NCBI GenBank assembly: GCA_035655355.1
Contig: DASRUQ010000046.1
Location: 1 to 14,618, forward strand
Source of the DNA: 2-12-FULL-43-11 sp035655355
Lineage (GTDB): Bacteria; Patescibacteriota; Minisyncoccia; UBA6257; Colwellbacteraceae
Length of the DNA: 14,618 nt
Direction of reading: 5' to 3'
Below, piece by piece: positions 8,503-14,618 of this stretch. A program made the position numbers and the translations under genes. Numbering within the stretch: position 1 is the first letter of the stretch; the number at the start of each line of letters is the position of its first letter. Below the pieces are notes generated by a model. It was not told where the DNA came from. It was given only the letters and a program-made list of their open reading frames with translations, and searched no databases.

Positions 8503-8709
8503 ATGAAAAAAGAACAGTGCTTTTTCTGCTCGCAGAATGTAGTGGACATAGATTATAAAGAAACAGAACTTTTAAAGAGGTTTATTTCAGGCCAGGCCAA
8601 AATTGTTGACCCCCGCCATACCAGTACTTGCAGTAAACATCAGAGGAGGCTCTCCCGCGCCATTAAACGCGCCAGATTTATGGCCCTTCTGCCTTACGTT
8701 AGGAGATAA
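8503..8709 (+). CDS. rpsR: 30S ribosomal protein S18
   Basis: Small-subunit protein bS18, the S6 partner on the platform; 68 aa. Conserved blocks: IDYKETELLKRFIS, the KIVDPR segment, and the basic C-terminal RAIKRARFMALLPY, which is nearly universal. Cys6 and Cys9 (CFFC) plus Cys43 and His46 (CSKH) suggest the zinc-binding form of S18 that many bacteria retain; zinc binding is inferred from the spacing of these residues. The gene follows ssb after 4 bases with no visible Shine-Dalgarno, which suggests translation coupled to ssb. rplI (L9), which often follows rpsR, is absent here; a PAP2 gene takes that place. Confidence 0.96.
   Translation: MKKEQCFFCSQNVVDIDYKETELLKRFISGQAKIVDPRHTSTCSKHQRRLSRAIKRARFMALLPYVRR
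8701..8705 (+). promoter_or_regulatory. Shine-Dalgarno AGGAG for the PAP2 gene, inside rpsR
   Basis: AGGAG lies 6 bases before the ATG at 8712 and is formed by the last two Arg codons of rpsR. It is the clearest ribosome binding site in the window. It fixes the start of the phosphatase gene and ties its translation to rpsR. Confidence 0.7.
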
Positions 8710-8711
8710 TA

Positions 8712-9218
8712 ATGTCATTGGATTTAACGTTATTCAACCTGCTTTACGGCTTTGCCTCAACTCATAAAGTAGTTGGTCTTTTTATCGGTTTCATGGCCAA
8801 TTACGCCGCTTACTTTCTGGTAGCGGCTTTTATTTGGTTTGTTTTTCAACGAGGCAATTGGAAAGAGAGGATTTACATAGCTTCGCTCGCCATCATCTCT
8901 ATTATCATAGGCAGGGGTATTTTTACGGAACTTTTCGGTTTCTTTCTCTATCGTGTCAGACCTTATATAGCCTTGGGGCTGCCCGCACTAGGGCTCACTA
9001 CCGGCTCCTTCCCTTCGGGTCATATGGCCTTTTTGATGCCCATTGCTTTAATTGTCTGGAGCGAGAATAAGAGACTCGGCAAGTGGTTTTTAGGAGGAAC
9101 CGTCCTGATAGGTGTCTCTCGCGTCGCTTACGGTTACCACTGGCCCAGCGATATTCTGGGGGGAATTGTGGTCGGGGCCACTTTCTTCTATCTCACTAAA
9201 AAGTTTCTGCCTAAGTAG
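8712..9218 (+). CDS. PAP2-family membrane phosphatase, possibly undecaprenyl-pyrophosphate phosphatase
   Basis: Integral membrane phosphatase of the PAP2 (type 2 phosphatidic acid phosphatase) superfamily; 168 aa with about five or six hydrophobic helices. Motif 1 is represented by RVRP at 81-84, but the family Lys seven residues before the Arg is Gly76. Motif 2 is PSGH at 101-104. Motif 3 is complete: Ser136, Arg137, His143 and Asp147 (SRVAYGYHWPSD). His104 and His143 are the expected proton donor and nucleophile. Size and layout resemble BcrC-like enzymes that recycle undecaprenyl pyrophosphate for peptidoglycan synthesis, but phosphatidylglycerophosphate or another lipid phosphate cannot be excluded. 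It starts 2 bases after the rpsR stop and so is probably the last gene of the rpsF-ssb-rpsR transcript. It ends with TAG, the only non-TAA stop seen here. Family certain, substrate inferred. Confidence 0.88.
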   Translation: MSLDLTLFNLLYGFASTHKVVGLFIGFMANYAAYFLVAAFIWFVFQRGNWKERIYIASLAIISIIIGRGIFTELFGFFLYRVRPYIALGLPALGLTTGSFPSGHMAFLMPIALIVWSENKRLGKWFLGGTVLIGVSRVAYGYHWPSDILGGIVVGATFFYLTKKFLPK

Positions 9219-9244
9219 AAACATTAATTGCTAACGATTATAAT
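9216..9244 (+). promoter_or_regulatory. Candidate promoter of tRNA-Leu
   Basis: A perfect -10 box TATAAT (9239-9244) lies 17 bases after TAGAAA (9216-9221), which matches four of six -35 positions and overlaps the PAP2 stop codon. Transcription would start near 9251, about 33 bases before the mature tRNA. No better -35 is visible. Confidence 0.5.
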
Positions 9245-9283
9245 TTAATGGCATTATTAGCCAGTTAGATTTTCCCAACTGAA

Positions 9284-9367
9284 GCCCGGGTGGCGGAATG
9301 GTATACGCGCACGACTCAAAATCGTGTGGGGCAACCCATGAGAGTTCGAATCTCTCCTCGGGCACCA
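9284..9367 (+). tRNA. tRNA-Leu (anticodon CAA)
   Basis: A class II tRNA that folds fully by hand. The acceptor stem is 9284-9290 with 9357-9363 (seven pairs, one G-U). The anticodon stem is 9310-9314 with 9322-9326, around a seven-base loop with anticodon CAA at 9317-9319. A long variable arm (TGGG, GCAA loop, CCCA) covers 9327-9339. The T stem is 9340-9344 with 9352-9356, around the loop TTCGAAT. The discriminator base is A9364, as required for leucine, and the CCA end is encoded (9365-9367). It reads UUG codons. The gene sits alone between the PAP2 gene and parA. I see no intron and no truncated tRNA copy that would mark an integration site. Confidence 0.96.
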
Positions 9368-9387
9368 TAGTAGATACAGAATCCATA

Positions 9388-9393
9388 TATAAT
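9388..9393 (+). promoter_or_regulatory. Possible -10 box for parAB
   Basis: A perfect TATAAT lies between the tRNA and parA, with a predicted start near 9400 and a leader of about 35 bases. No -35-like hexamer stands 16-18 bases upstream; that position falls in the tRNA 3' end. The match may be chance in AT-rich DNA. Confidence 0.3.
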
Positions 9394-9434
9394 AAAATGG
9401 TCTTTTGGTCGTTTTTCTTTTAGAATGATGGTAA

Positions 9435-10238
9435 ATGGCGAGAGTAATCTCAATTTGTAATGCTAAAGGCGGCGTTGGTAAGACAACAACCGCGGTTAAT
9501 TTAGGGGCCTATCTGGCTCTCTTAGGCAGGCGAGTATTACTTGTTGATTTTGATCCGCAAGCTAATGCTTCTTCCGCCCTTTCCGGAACGAGATATTTCC
9601 CTAAAAATATTTATCACGGCTTAAGCGGTTCCGAAGATCCCACGACTCTCTTACGCCGAAGCCAAATTTTTAATTATGATTTTATTCCGGCCTCCCAAGA
9701 TCTCTCAGGCTCCTTAATAGAGCTGGTAAGCGTCACGGATAGGGAATACAGGCTCCGTCTTCTTCTGAATCAAATTAGGCATAAGTATGACTATATTCTG
9801 ATAGACTTGCCCCCATCTTTCAGTCTGCTGACCGTTAACGGCCTAGTGGCCTCCGATGAAGTGCTTATCCCGGTTCAGGCCGAATATTACAGCTTGGAAG
9901 GCTTAAGTCAGTTGCTCCAAATGATAGAATTAATAAGAGCCAATCTGAAGCATAATCTTCAAGTAGCGGGAGCGCTCTTAACGCTGTATGATAAACGCCA
10001 GCAGCTTTCCCGAGAAGTGGGGAAGAATCTGCGCCGGCATTTCCCTTACCGCGTTTTTGAAGTGGAAATCCCGCGCTCAGTAGCTTTAGCGGAAGCCCCA
10101 AGTTTCGGTTTGCCGGTCATCGTTTACGACTCTGGTTCGCCCGGAGCCCTGGCTTACAAGAGGCTAGCGGAAGAAGTAGTGAGACAAGAGAGTAATTATC
10201 AAAGTCCCAATAAAGAATTCGGCAACCATGTTAGGTAA
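9435..10238 (+). CDS. parA: Chromosome partitioning ATPase ParA (Soj-like)
   Basis: Walker-type ATPase that binds DNA nonspecifically as an ATP dimer and moves ParB-bound origins apart during segregation; 267 aa. The deviant Walker A motif KGGVGKTT is at residues 11-18, with the signature Lys11 and the catalytic Lys16. The A' segment VDFDPQAN carries Asp38 and Asp40. Walker B is the hydrophobic strand ILIDLPPS. The C-terminal half matches chromosomal Soj proteins (IPRSVALAEAPSFGLPV and a YDSGSPGALAY segment). There is no N-terminal helix-turn-helix, as in Soj and unlike plasmid P1-type ParA. The last 11 bases overlap the parB start, so the two are translationally coupled. ATG 9435 puts Walker A in its usual place; ATGs at 9425 and 9428 are in another frame. 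No strong Shine-Dalgarno is visible. Confidence 0.96.
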   Translation: MARVISICNAKGGVGKTTTAVNLGAYLALLGRRVLLVDFDPQANASSALSGTRYFPKNIYHGLSGSEDPTTLLRRSQIFNYDFIPASQDLSGSLIELVSVTDREYRLRLLLNQIRHKYDYILIDLPPSFSLLTVNGLVASDEVLIPVQAEYYSLEGLSQLLQMIELIRANLKHNLQVAGALLTLYDKRQQLSREVGKNLRRHFPYRVFEVEIPRSVALAEAPSFGLPVIVYDSGSPGALAYKRLAEEVVRQESNYQSPNKEFGNHVR

Positions 10239-11433
10239 AGGTTTAGAATCATTAATACCCAAAAAAGACGACTCTGGAGATAAGCAGACTCCGGAAGATT
10301 TTAACGCGAGAATCAGCGCCGGGCTTTCTGGCTCTTTTTCTTTGACGCCGCCAACAAACGATCCTCATAAAGTTGAACCCATAATTGAACAGACTATACC
10401 TCCATTGGTTGAGGTAGTAACCCCTCCAGTGGTGGCTTCTCCATCTCCAATACCAGAGCCAATCATAGCTCCAGAAATAAAATTAGACCCAATTCCAGAA
10501 ATAGTTGCAGTTCCAGAGCCCGTTCAACCGATGGCGGTTACTCCAGAAGTTGCCCCATCCCAGCCACCGCGTCTCATAGAAGAGAAGAGATATGAAAAGC
10601 TTCTGCCCACTGACGCCATTTTCCAAATAGAAGTTGAGCGCATTACTTCTAACCCGCACCAGCCGAGACGTGAGTTCAATGAAGAAGCCTTAAAAGAACT
10701 GGCTAGCTCTATTAGGGAGTTCGGAGTTCTACAGCCGTTAGTTGTAAGTAAAATAGAACGAGAAACAGAAAATGGCACTTCGGTTGAATACGAGCTTATT
10801 GCGGGAGAAAGAAGGCTTATGGCCTCTAAGCTTGCCGGCCTTCGCACCGTGCCAGCTATTGTCAGGAGCACTTCTAGTGATAAAGAAAAGCTGGAGTTGG
10901 CTATTATAGAGAATATTCAGAGGGCAGATCTTAACCCCATTGAAACTGCCAGAGCTTTCGCTAAACTTCAGGATGAATTCAAACTGACTCAGAGAGAAAT
11001 CGCAGCCCGCTTGGGCAAAAGCAGGGAAGCGGTGGCCAATAGCGTTAGACTTCTCAACCTGCCTTCCGAGATACAGGAATCTATCTCTAGGGGTTTGGTG
11101 AGCGAAAGCCAGGCGAGATTATTACTATCCATTGATGATATTTCGAGCCAGCGCAAACTTTTTGAGGAGATTTTAAAGAGTAACTTAAGCGTACGCGAAG
11201 TTAAATCGCGTATTCAAGAAATGAATTCTCCCGGCTCTCCAGTCCCTAAATTTGCCTCCGTTAATCCCGAGACAGACTATCTGAAAGAGCGCCTGGAGGA
11301 TTTCCTTGGGACTAAAATAGATCTGAGCCGCGCCGGCGATGGAGGTAAAATCACCATTAGTTTCTACTCGGAAGAAGAACTCAAAGCCATCACCGAGAAA
11401 TTACTTAAACAAAACGATACTCAATCTCTTTAA
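10228..11433 (+). CDS. parB: Chromosome partitioning protein ParB (CTPase clamp)
   Basis: CTP-dependent DNA clamp that loads at parS sites, spreads and stimulates ParA; 401 aa, longer than typical chromosomal ParB (about 280-300). The N-terminus MLGKGLESLIP is the classic ParA-stimulating peptide. A Pro-rich stretch (about residues 41-114) follows. The CTPase domain starts near 134: NPHQPRREF at 142-150, GERRLMAS at 193-200 and ENIQRADLNPIE at 228-239 are the three CTP-binding boxes. The helix-turn-helix that reads parS is at about 254-279 (TQREIAARLGKSREAV). A C-terminal dimerisation domain occupies about 350-392. It overlaps parA by 11 bases, and its tail overlaps the 3' end of the convergent rel gene by 29 bases. 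No canonical 16-base parS was found in the window. Confidence 0.96.
   Translation: MLGKGLESLIPKKDDSGDKQTPEDFNARISAGLSGSFSLTPPTNDPHKVEPIIEQTIPPLVEVVTPPVVASPSPIPEPIIAPEIKLDPIPEIVAVPEPVQPMAVTPEVAPSQPPRLIEEKRYEKLLPTDAIFQIEVERITSNPHQPRREFNEEALKELASSIREFGVLQPLVVSKIERETENGTSVEYELIAGERRLMASKLAGLRTVPAIVRSTSSDKEKLELAIIENIQRADLNPIETARAFAKLQDEFKLTQREIAARLGKSREAVANSVRLLNLPSEIQESISRGLVSESQARLLLSIDDISSQRKLFEEILKSNLSVREVKSRIQEMNSPGSPVPKFASVNPETDYLKERLEDFLGTKIDLSRAGDGGKITISFYSEEELKAITEKLLKQNDTQSL
10348..10569 (+). other. Proline-rich linker region within parB
   Basis: Residues 41-114 of ParB contain 22 prolines in 74 residues, with recurring PEP, PIPE and TPP words and mostly Val, Ile, Glu and Ala between them. 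At the DNA level CCAGAA and CCAGAG recur, but the units are irregular and form no exact tandem repeat. The segment is very probably disordered and separates the ParA-contacting peptide from the CTP-binding domain. Confidence 0.8.
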
Positions 11434-13096
11434 TTCCTTTCACGCTCTTGAGTTTAAGGATTATTTTCATTATTTTATCCTTATCATTAGTGTCACACTT
11501 GATTCTCATAACATGAAATCTGCCTCGTTTTCCCGAAGAGGAATTCATATTGTTAATATTTATGTGAGACCTGGAGATGGCGTCTGCTACATCTTTTAAA
11601 ACGCCTATTCTGTCTTCGACGGTTATTTTAAATTCAGTTGCTTTTTCCCTTTCTTTAAACATTCCTTTATCTTTAATAGCTGATTTAATCTTACTTCTGG
11701 CGCTTCCGGTAACCGCTATTTCCAGCCAAGCCCCGGAAGGTTTTTTCCCTTTTTGGACTATGACTTCCACTATATCCTGAGAGTGAAGTTTGTAGTCCAG
11801 AGGGACAATTTTCCCGTTAACCTTAGCTCCCACGCATTGGTTGCCAATATCGGTGTGGATAGAATAAGCAAAGTCTATCGGGGTTGAACCCTGGGGTAAG
11901 TCTATTACTTCTCCTTTGGGGGTGATGACGAAGATCCTGTCTTTAAAGAAATCTATTTTTAATGAATCTATAAATTCTTTAGGATCGGAAAAATCTTTTT
12001 GCCAGGCTCTGAGTTGTTCCACCCAAGTCCTTTCGTTGCCTACCGCCATGGAAGCTTGCCTTCTCTTATAGCCGCTAGACCCTTTCATCTGTTCGTAGGC
12101 CCAATGGGCAGCGATGCCGTTTTCAGCTTCTTCGTGCATCTCGTGAGTTCTTATCTGAAACTCTACTATCCTATTGTCCTGGCAGAAAACCGTAGTATGC
12201 AGGCTTCTATAGCCATTGGGTTTCGGCATGGCGATATAATCTTTAACTCTTCCTGGCACCGGCGGCCAGAGTTTATGAATGACACCTAAGGTTGCGTAAC
12301 AATCTTCAATTGTTTTTACTACCAGCCTTAGGGCAACTAAGTCATGGATTTTATCCAGATCCATATCGTAACGGAGGAGTTTTTTATAGAGGCTGGAATA
12401 TCTCTTGGCCCTGAAGTCCAATGAGACCGATGTCACGCCGGCGTCCTTCAGCGCTTTTTCTATAACTGGCTGTAATTTTCTTAAGTATTTTTCTCTTTGG
12501 TCATAACGGTCCGCCACGTTTTCTATAAGCCACCTGTATTCCTTGGGATACAGATAAGGGAAAGCCATGTCTTCCAATTCACCGGAGAGTTTCTGCATGC
12601 CCAGCCTGTAAGCGATAGGGGAGTAAATTTCCATTGTTTCTTGGGCGATTCTTTTTTGTTTTAATGGAGGTAAGACTTTGAGGGTCTGCATATTATGGCG
12701 GCGGTCAGCGAGCTTAATAAGCACCACTCGTAAATCTTCAGCCATAGCCAGAATCATTTTCCTCATGGTCTCGGCTTGGCTTTCTTCTCCGCGGTATTTT
12801 ATTTTACCGAGCTTAGTGACGCCGTTAACTAGAAAGGCCACTTCTTCGCCGAATTCTTTTTTTATCTCATCTAAAGTGACATTAGTGTCTTCTACTGTGT
12901 CGTGTAACAACCCAGCGGCAATGGTAGCTTCATCCATTTCCCAGTCCAATAAGTTCTGCGCCGCCGCAGTCACGTGAGTGAAATAAGGCTCGCCACTGAC
13001 TCGTTTCTGGGCTCCGTGGGCGTGCTTGGAGAAGTTGTAAGCTTTGTCAACAAGCGGTGACTCCTTCCTTAAGTTTTCAAGTCTATTGGTCCCCAT
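11405..13096 (-). CDS. rel: Bifunctional (p)ppGpp synthetase/hydrolase (Rel/SpoT family)
   Basis: Makes and degrades the alarmone (p)ppGpp in the stringent response; 563 aa, against about 700-750 for typical long RSH proteins. The HD hydrolase domain is intact, with His41, His65-Asp66 (HDTVEDT) and Asp131 (LADRRHNM). The synthetase domain spans about 225-335, with the catalytic Glu312 in VEFQIR and the motif RVKD at 283-286. RXKD is characteristic of bifunctional Rel/SpoT, whereas RelA-only enzymes have EXDD. TGS occupies about 384-447 (DRIFVITPKGEVIDLP). After a short conserved stretch (GSARSKIKSAI) an ACT domain covers about 488-563. The helical and zinc-binding/coiled-coil region normally between TGS and ACT is nearly absent. 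ATG 13096 lacks a Shine-Dalgarno. topA lies 72 bases upstream on the same strand; the 3' end overlaps parB tail to tail. Confidence 0.95.
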   Translation of the reverse strand: MGTNRLENLRKESPLVDKAYNFSKHAHGAQKRVSGEPYFTHVTAAAQNLLDWEMDEATIAAGLLHDTVEDTNVTLDEIKKEFGEEVAFLVNGVTKLGKIKYRGEESQAETMRKMILAMAEDLRVVLIKLADRRHNMQTLKVLPPLKQKRIAQETMEIYSPIAYRLGMQKLSGELEDMAFPYLYPKEYRWLIENVADRYDQREKYLRKLQPVIEKALKDAGVTSVSLDFRAKRYSSLYKKLLRYDMDLDKIHDLVALRLVVKTIEDCYATLGVIHKLWPPVPGRVKDYIAMPKPNGYRSLHTTVFCQDNRIVEFQIRTHEMHEEAENGIAAHWAYEQMKGSSGYKRRQASMAVGNERTWVEQLRAWQKDFSDPKEFIDSLKIDFFKDRIFVITPKGEVIDLPQGSTPIDFAYSIHTDIGNQCVGAKVNGKIVPLDYKLHSQDIVEVIVQKGKKPSGAWLEIAVTGSARSKIKSAIKDKGMFKEREKATEFKITVEDRIGVLKDVADAISRSHININNMNSSSGKRGRFHVMRIKCDTNDKDKIMKIILKLKSVKGIKEIEYRFV

Positions 13097-13108
13097 GAGT
13101 ACTAGGGA

Positions 13109-13137
13109 TTTTTACCCAAATAGGGTGCTTTTGTCCA
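13109..13137 (-). promoter_or_regulatory. Candidate promoter of the rel gene
   Basis: Read on the minus strand, TGGACA (13137-13132, five of six -35 matches) is followed after exactly 17 bases by TAAAAA (13114-13109, four of six -10 matches). Transcription would begin near 13102, about six bases before the ATG, giving an almost leaderless mRNA. This agrees with the lack of a ribosome binding site. Read-through from topA is the alternative. Confidence 0.4.
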
Positions 13138-13168
13138 GTTTGAATAAGTAAGAGCCACGCCGCGGTTC

Positions 13169-14618
13169 TTATTCTTCTTTGGTTTTTCTTTTAAAACCCC
13201 GCTTCTTTTTTTCTTCTTTAAGAATTTCAAGAGCTCTCGGTAAATCAATCGTATAAACATCATCTTTCTTTAAAGAACGGAAATCCGCCTCGTGCACTAT
13301 ATAGGGGCCGAATCTGCCGATGCTCGCTGTAATCATTTTGCCTGTATCAGGATTGACGCCGACTTCACGCGGCAGGCTTAAGTAAACCAGGGCTTGCTCA
13401 AGGGTTACGGTGCTTGGGTCAACTTCTTTAGGGACGCTCGCTCTTCTGGGTTTGGGAGTTTCTTTGGTTTTTTGCCCGATCTGCACATAGGGTCCGAAGC
13501 GTCCGTTTAAGACAAAGACCGGTAAACCGGACTTGGGATCTTCGCCAATCGGTTTCTCCGGTTCTATAACTCTACCTTCATGAGTCCGGGCGCCGGTACA
13601 TTCGGGGAAGCGGTTACAGCTCATAAAGATGCCGTTCTTGCCGAGCTTCATAATCATCGGCGCGCCGCACTTGGGGCAGGTGAATTCTTTGGGGGCATCT
13701 CCCAGGTTGGTAAGCTTTTCTATCTTTTCTTTGGACTTAACTTCTTTGGAGAAAGGTCCATAAAAATCCTTAAGAGTTTTTCCATACTCACGTTTACCAT
13801 CCGCTATTTCATCAAGCTTATCCTCCATTTCGGCAGTGAAGGTGTCGCTGACATAAGTGCCGAAGTTATTCTCCAGAAAAGTGCTGACAACGTCTCCGGT
13901 ATCGGTAGGCAAAAGCGTTTTACCGTTTTTAGTGACATAACCTCTGTCGGAAAGAGTTTTCATAGTGGAAGCATAAGTCGAAGGGCGTCCTATGCCCCTC
14001 TTTTCCAATTCCTTAATAAGTCCGGCCTCAGTATACCTGCCGGGTGGCTCGGTTTGTTTAGCTTCCGAGCCTATCTCTTTTAATTTTAACTCTTCGCCAG
14101 TTGTTACTTTGGGGACCTCCACATCTTCACCTCTGGCTCCCTGGTCAACGCGCAGCCAGCCGTCAAATAGAAGCCGGGAACCAGTAACGGCAAATTCAGG
14201 TATTTTATCTTCTTTAATATTGGCGGCAATGCGAGTCTTTAGGAGATTAGCTTCTTTCATCTGGCTTGTCACCGCTCTCTGCCAGATGAGCCGGTACAAA
14301 GCGTTCTGTTCGGCGTTTGCTCCCGCGCTTTCTACCAAAGTAGTCGGACGTATGGCTTCGTGAGCCTCTTGGGCCGTGCGACTCTTTGTTTTATAAGCTC
14401 TAGGCTGGACGTATTCGGCGCCGAATTTTTTATCTATATAAGAAAGAATCTGTTTTTGTGATTGAGCGCTGATACTAATTGAATCAGTTCTCATGTAAGT
14501 GATGTGGCCTGCCTCGTATAATTTTTGGGCGAGCAACATAGTGCGGGAAGGGGAAAATCCCAGCCTGGTTGAAGCGGTCTGTTGGAGAGTGGAAGTTGTG
14601 AATGGCGCCCTTGGATTT
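13169..14618 (-). CDS. topA: DNA topoisomerase I (5' end missing)
   Basis: Type IA topoisomerase that relaxes negative supercoils. The gene runs off the right edge: upstream of the Met at 14539 the frame stays open and encodes PFTTSTLQQ...RLGFSPSRT, the conserved TopA segment before the active site. About 482 C-terminal residues are visible; the Toprim domain lies outside. The catalytic Tyr is in ITYMRTDS (codon 14497-14495). Other landmarks are QEAHEAIRPT, then RYTEAGLIKELEKRGIGRPS. A single four-Cys zinc finger (CPKC ... CNRFPEC) lies at 13678-13598. Two C-terminal topoisomerase repeats follow, each with GRFGPY, and then a Lys/Arg-rich tail. The stop is TAA. rel is the next gene downstream on the same strand, 72 bases away. 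Confidence 0.96.
   Translation of the reverse strand, partial: NPRAPFTTSTLQQTASTRLGFSPSRTMLLAQKLYEAGHITYMRTDSISISAQSQKQILSYIDKKFGAEYVQPRAYKTKSRTAQEAHEAIRPTTLVESAGANAEQNALYRLIWQRAVTSQMKEANLLKTRIAANIKEDKIPEFAVTGSRLLFDGWLRVDQGARGEDVEVPKVTTGEELKLKEIGSEAKQTEPPGRYTEAGLIKELEKRGIGRPSTYASTMKTLSDRGYVTKNGKTLLPTDTGDVVSTFLENNFGTYVSDTFTAEMEDKLDEIADGKREYGKTLKDFYGPFSKEVKSKEKIEKLTNLGDAPKEFTCPKCGAPMIMKLGKNGIFMSCNRFPECTGARTHEGRVIEPEKPIGEDPKSGLPVFVLNGRFGPYVQIGQKTKETPKPRRASVPKEVDPSTVTLEQALVYLSLPREVGVNPDTGKMITASIGRFGPYIVHEADFRSLKKDDVYTIDLPRALEILKEEKKKRGFKRKTKEE
13598..13678 (-). other. Zinc-finger segment of topA
   Basis: Four cysteine codons in CxxC...CxxxxxC spacing, separated by a GKNGIFMSC-like strand, form the one zinc ribbon in this TopA. 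E. coli TopA carries several zinc-ribbon repeats; here the rest of the C-terminus is two GRFGPY-containing repeats, a pattern common in many other bacteria. Confidence 0.75.

Noticed and set aside
9284..9434. tRNA-Leu considered as an attachment site for an integrated element.
   Set aside because: There is no integrase, no duplicated tRNA 3' end and no foreign gene beside it; housekeeping genes flank it on both sides.
9280..9435. Direct GGTC repeats with T-runs after the tRNA (about 9398-9420), considered as a tRNA terminator.
   Set aside because: The repeats are direct, not inverted, so no stem forms before the T-rich tract.
12351..12359. TTATCCAGA, one base from a DnaA box.
   Set aside because: It is a single isolated site inside rel coding sequence with one mismatch and no cluster, so it is not evidence for an origin despite the nearby parAB.
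13114..13126. Small inverted repeat ACCC/GGGT before rel (an ACCCTATTTGGGT-like element) as an operator.
   Set aside because: Only four base pairs, single copy and AT-rich surroundings; too weak to call.
13150..13170. Hairpin AAGAGCC/GGTTCTT at the topA stop, considered as a terminator.
   Set aside because: On the minus strand, where topA is transcribed, the stem has an A-C mismatch and is not followed by a T-run. It pairs better (with one G-U) on the plus strand, where no gene ends nearby.
13580..14083. A 167-codon open frame on the plus strand opposite topA.
   Set aside because: It lies entirely antisense to conserved TopA sequence, has low-complexity Ser/Leu/Phe-rich composition typical of shadow frames, and matches no family I recognise.

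Overview
The window is a densely packed stretch of bacterial housekeeping genes. It carries no sign of mobile DNA, CRISPR or a phage. Several traits suggest a reduced-genome bacterium of the Candidate Phyla Radiation (Patescibacteria, possibly Parcubacteria-like). RpoB and RpoC are compact and lack large lineage insertions. Rel (563 aa) and several other proteins are short. Gaps are tiny, Shine-Dalgarno signals are mostly absent, and stop codons are almost all TAA. This placement is an inference from gene style, not from a search. All reading frames are intact under the standard bacterial code.

Layout, left to right. (1) The 3' part of a rodA-type SEDS glycosyltransferase gene, cut by the left edge. 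(2) rpoB and rpoC, one base apart, encoding the two large RNA polymerase subunits. (3) A compact cluster rpsF-ssb-rpsR followed by a PAP2-family membrane phosphatase gene whose ribosome binding site lies inside the last codons of rpsR. (4) A tRNA-Leu(CAA) gene with its own likely promoter. (5) parA-parB, overlapping by 11 bases, for chromosome partitioning. (6) On the opposite strand, a Rel/SpoT-type (p)ppGpp synthetase/hydrolase gene whose 3' end overlaps the parB 3' end, and upstream of it topA (DNA topoisomerase I), cut by the right edge.

Functionally the block joins transcription (rpoBC), translation and replication (S6, SSB, S18, tRNA-Leu), envelope synthesis (RodA, and a PAP2 enzyme that may recycle undecaprenyl pyrophosphate), chromosome segregation (ParAB), DNA topology (TopA) and the stringent response (Rel).

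I found no clearly new system. The best leads are protein-level departures from textbook families: an Arg in place of the near-invariant Phe of the RpoC trigger loop, Thr at the rifampicin-site Ser of RpoB, a Rel protein that goes almost directly from TGS to ACT, and a long proline-rich linker in ParB. At the DNA level, two candidate promoters would give nearly leaderless mRNAs.
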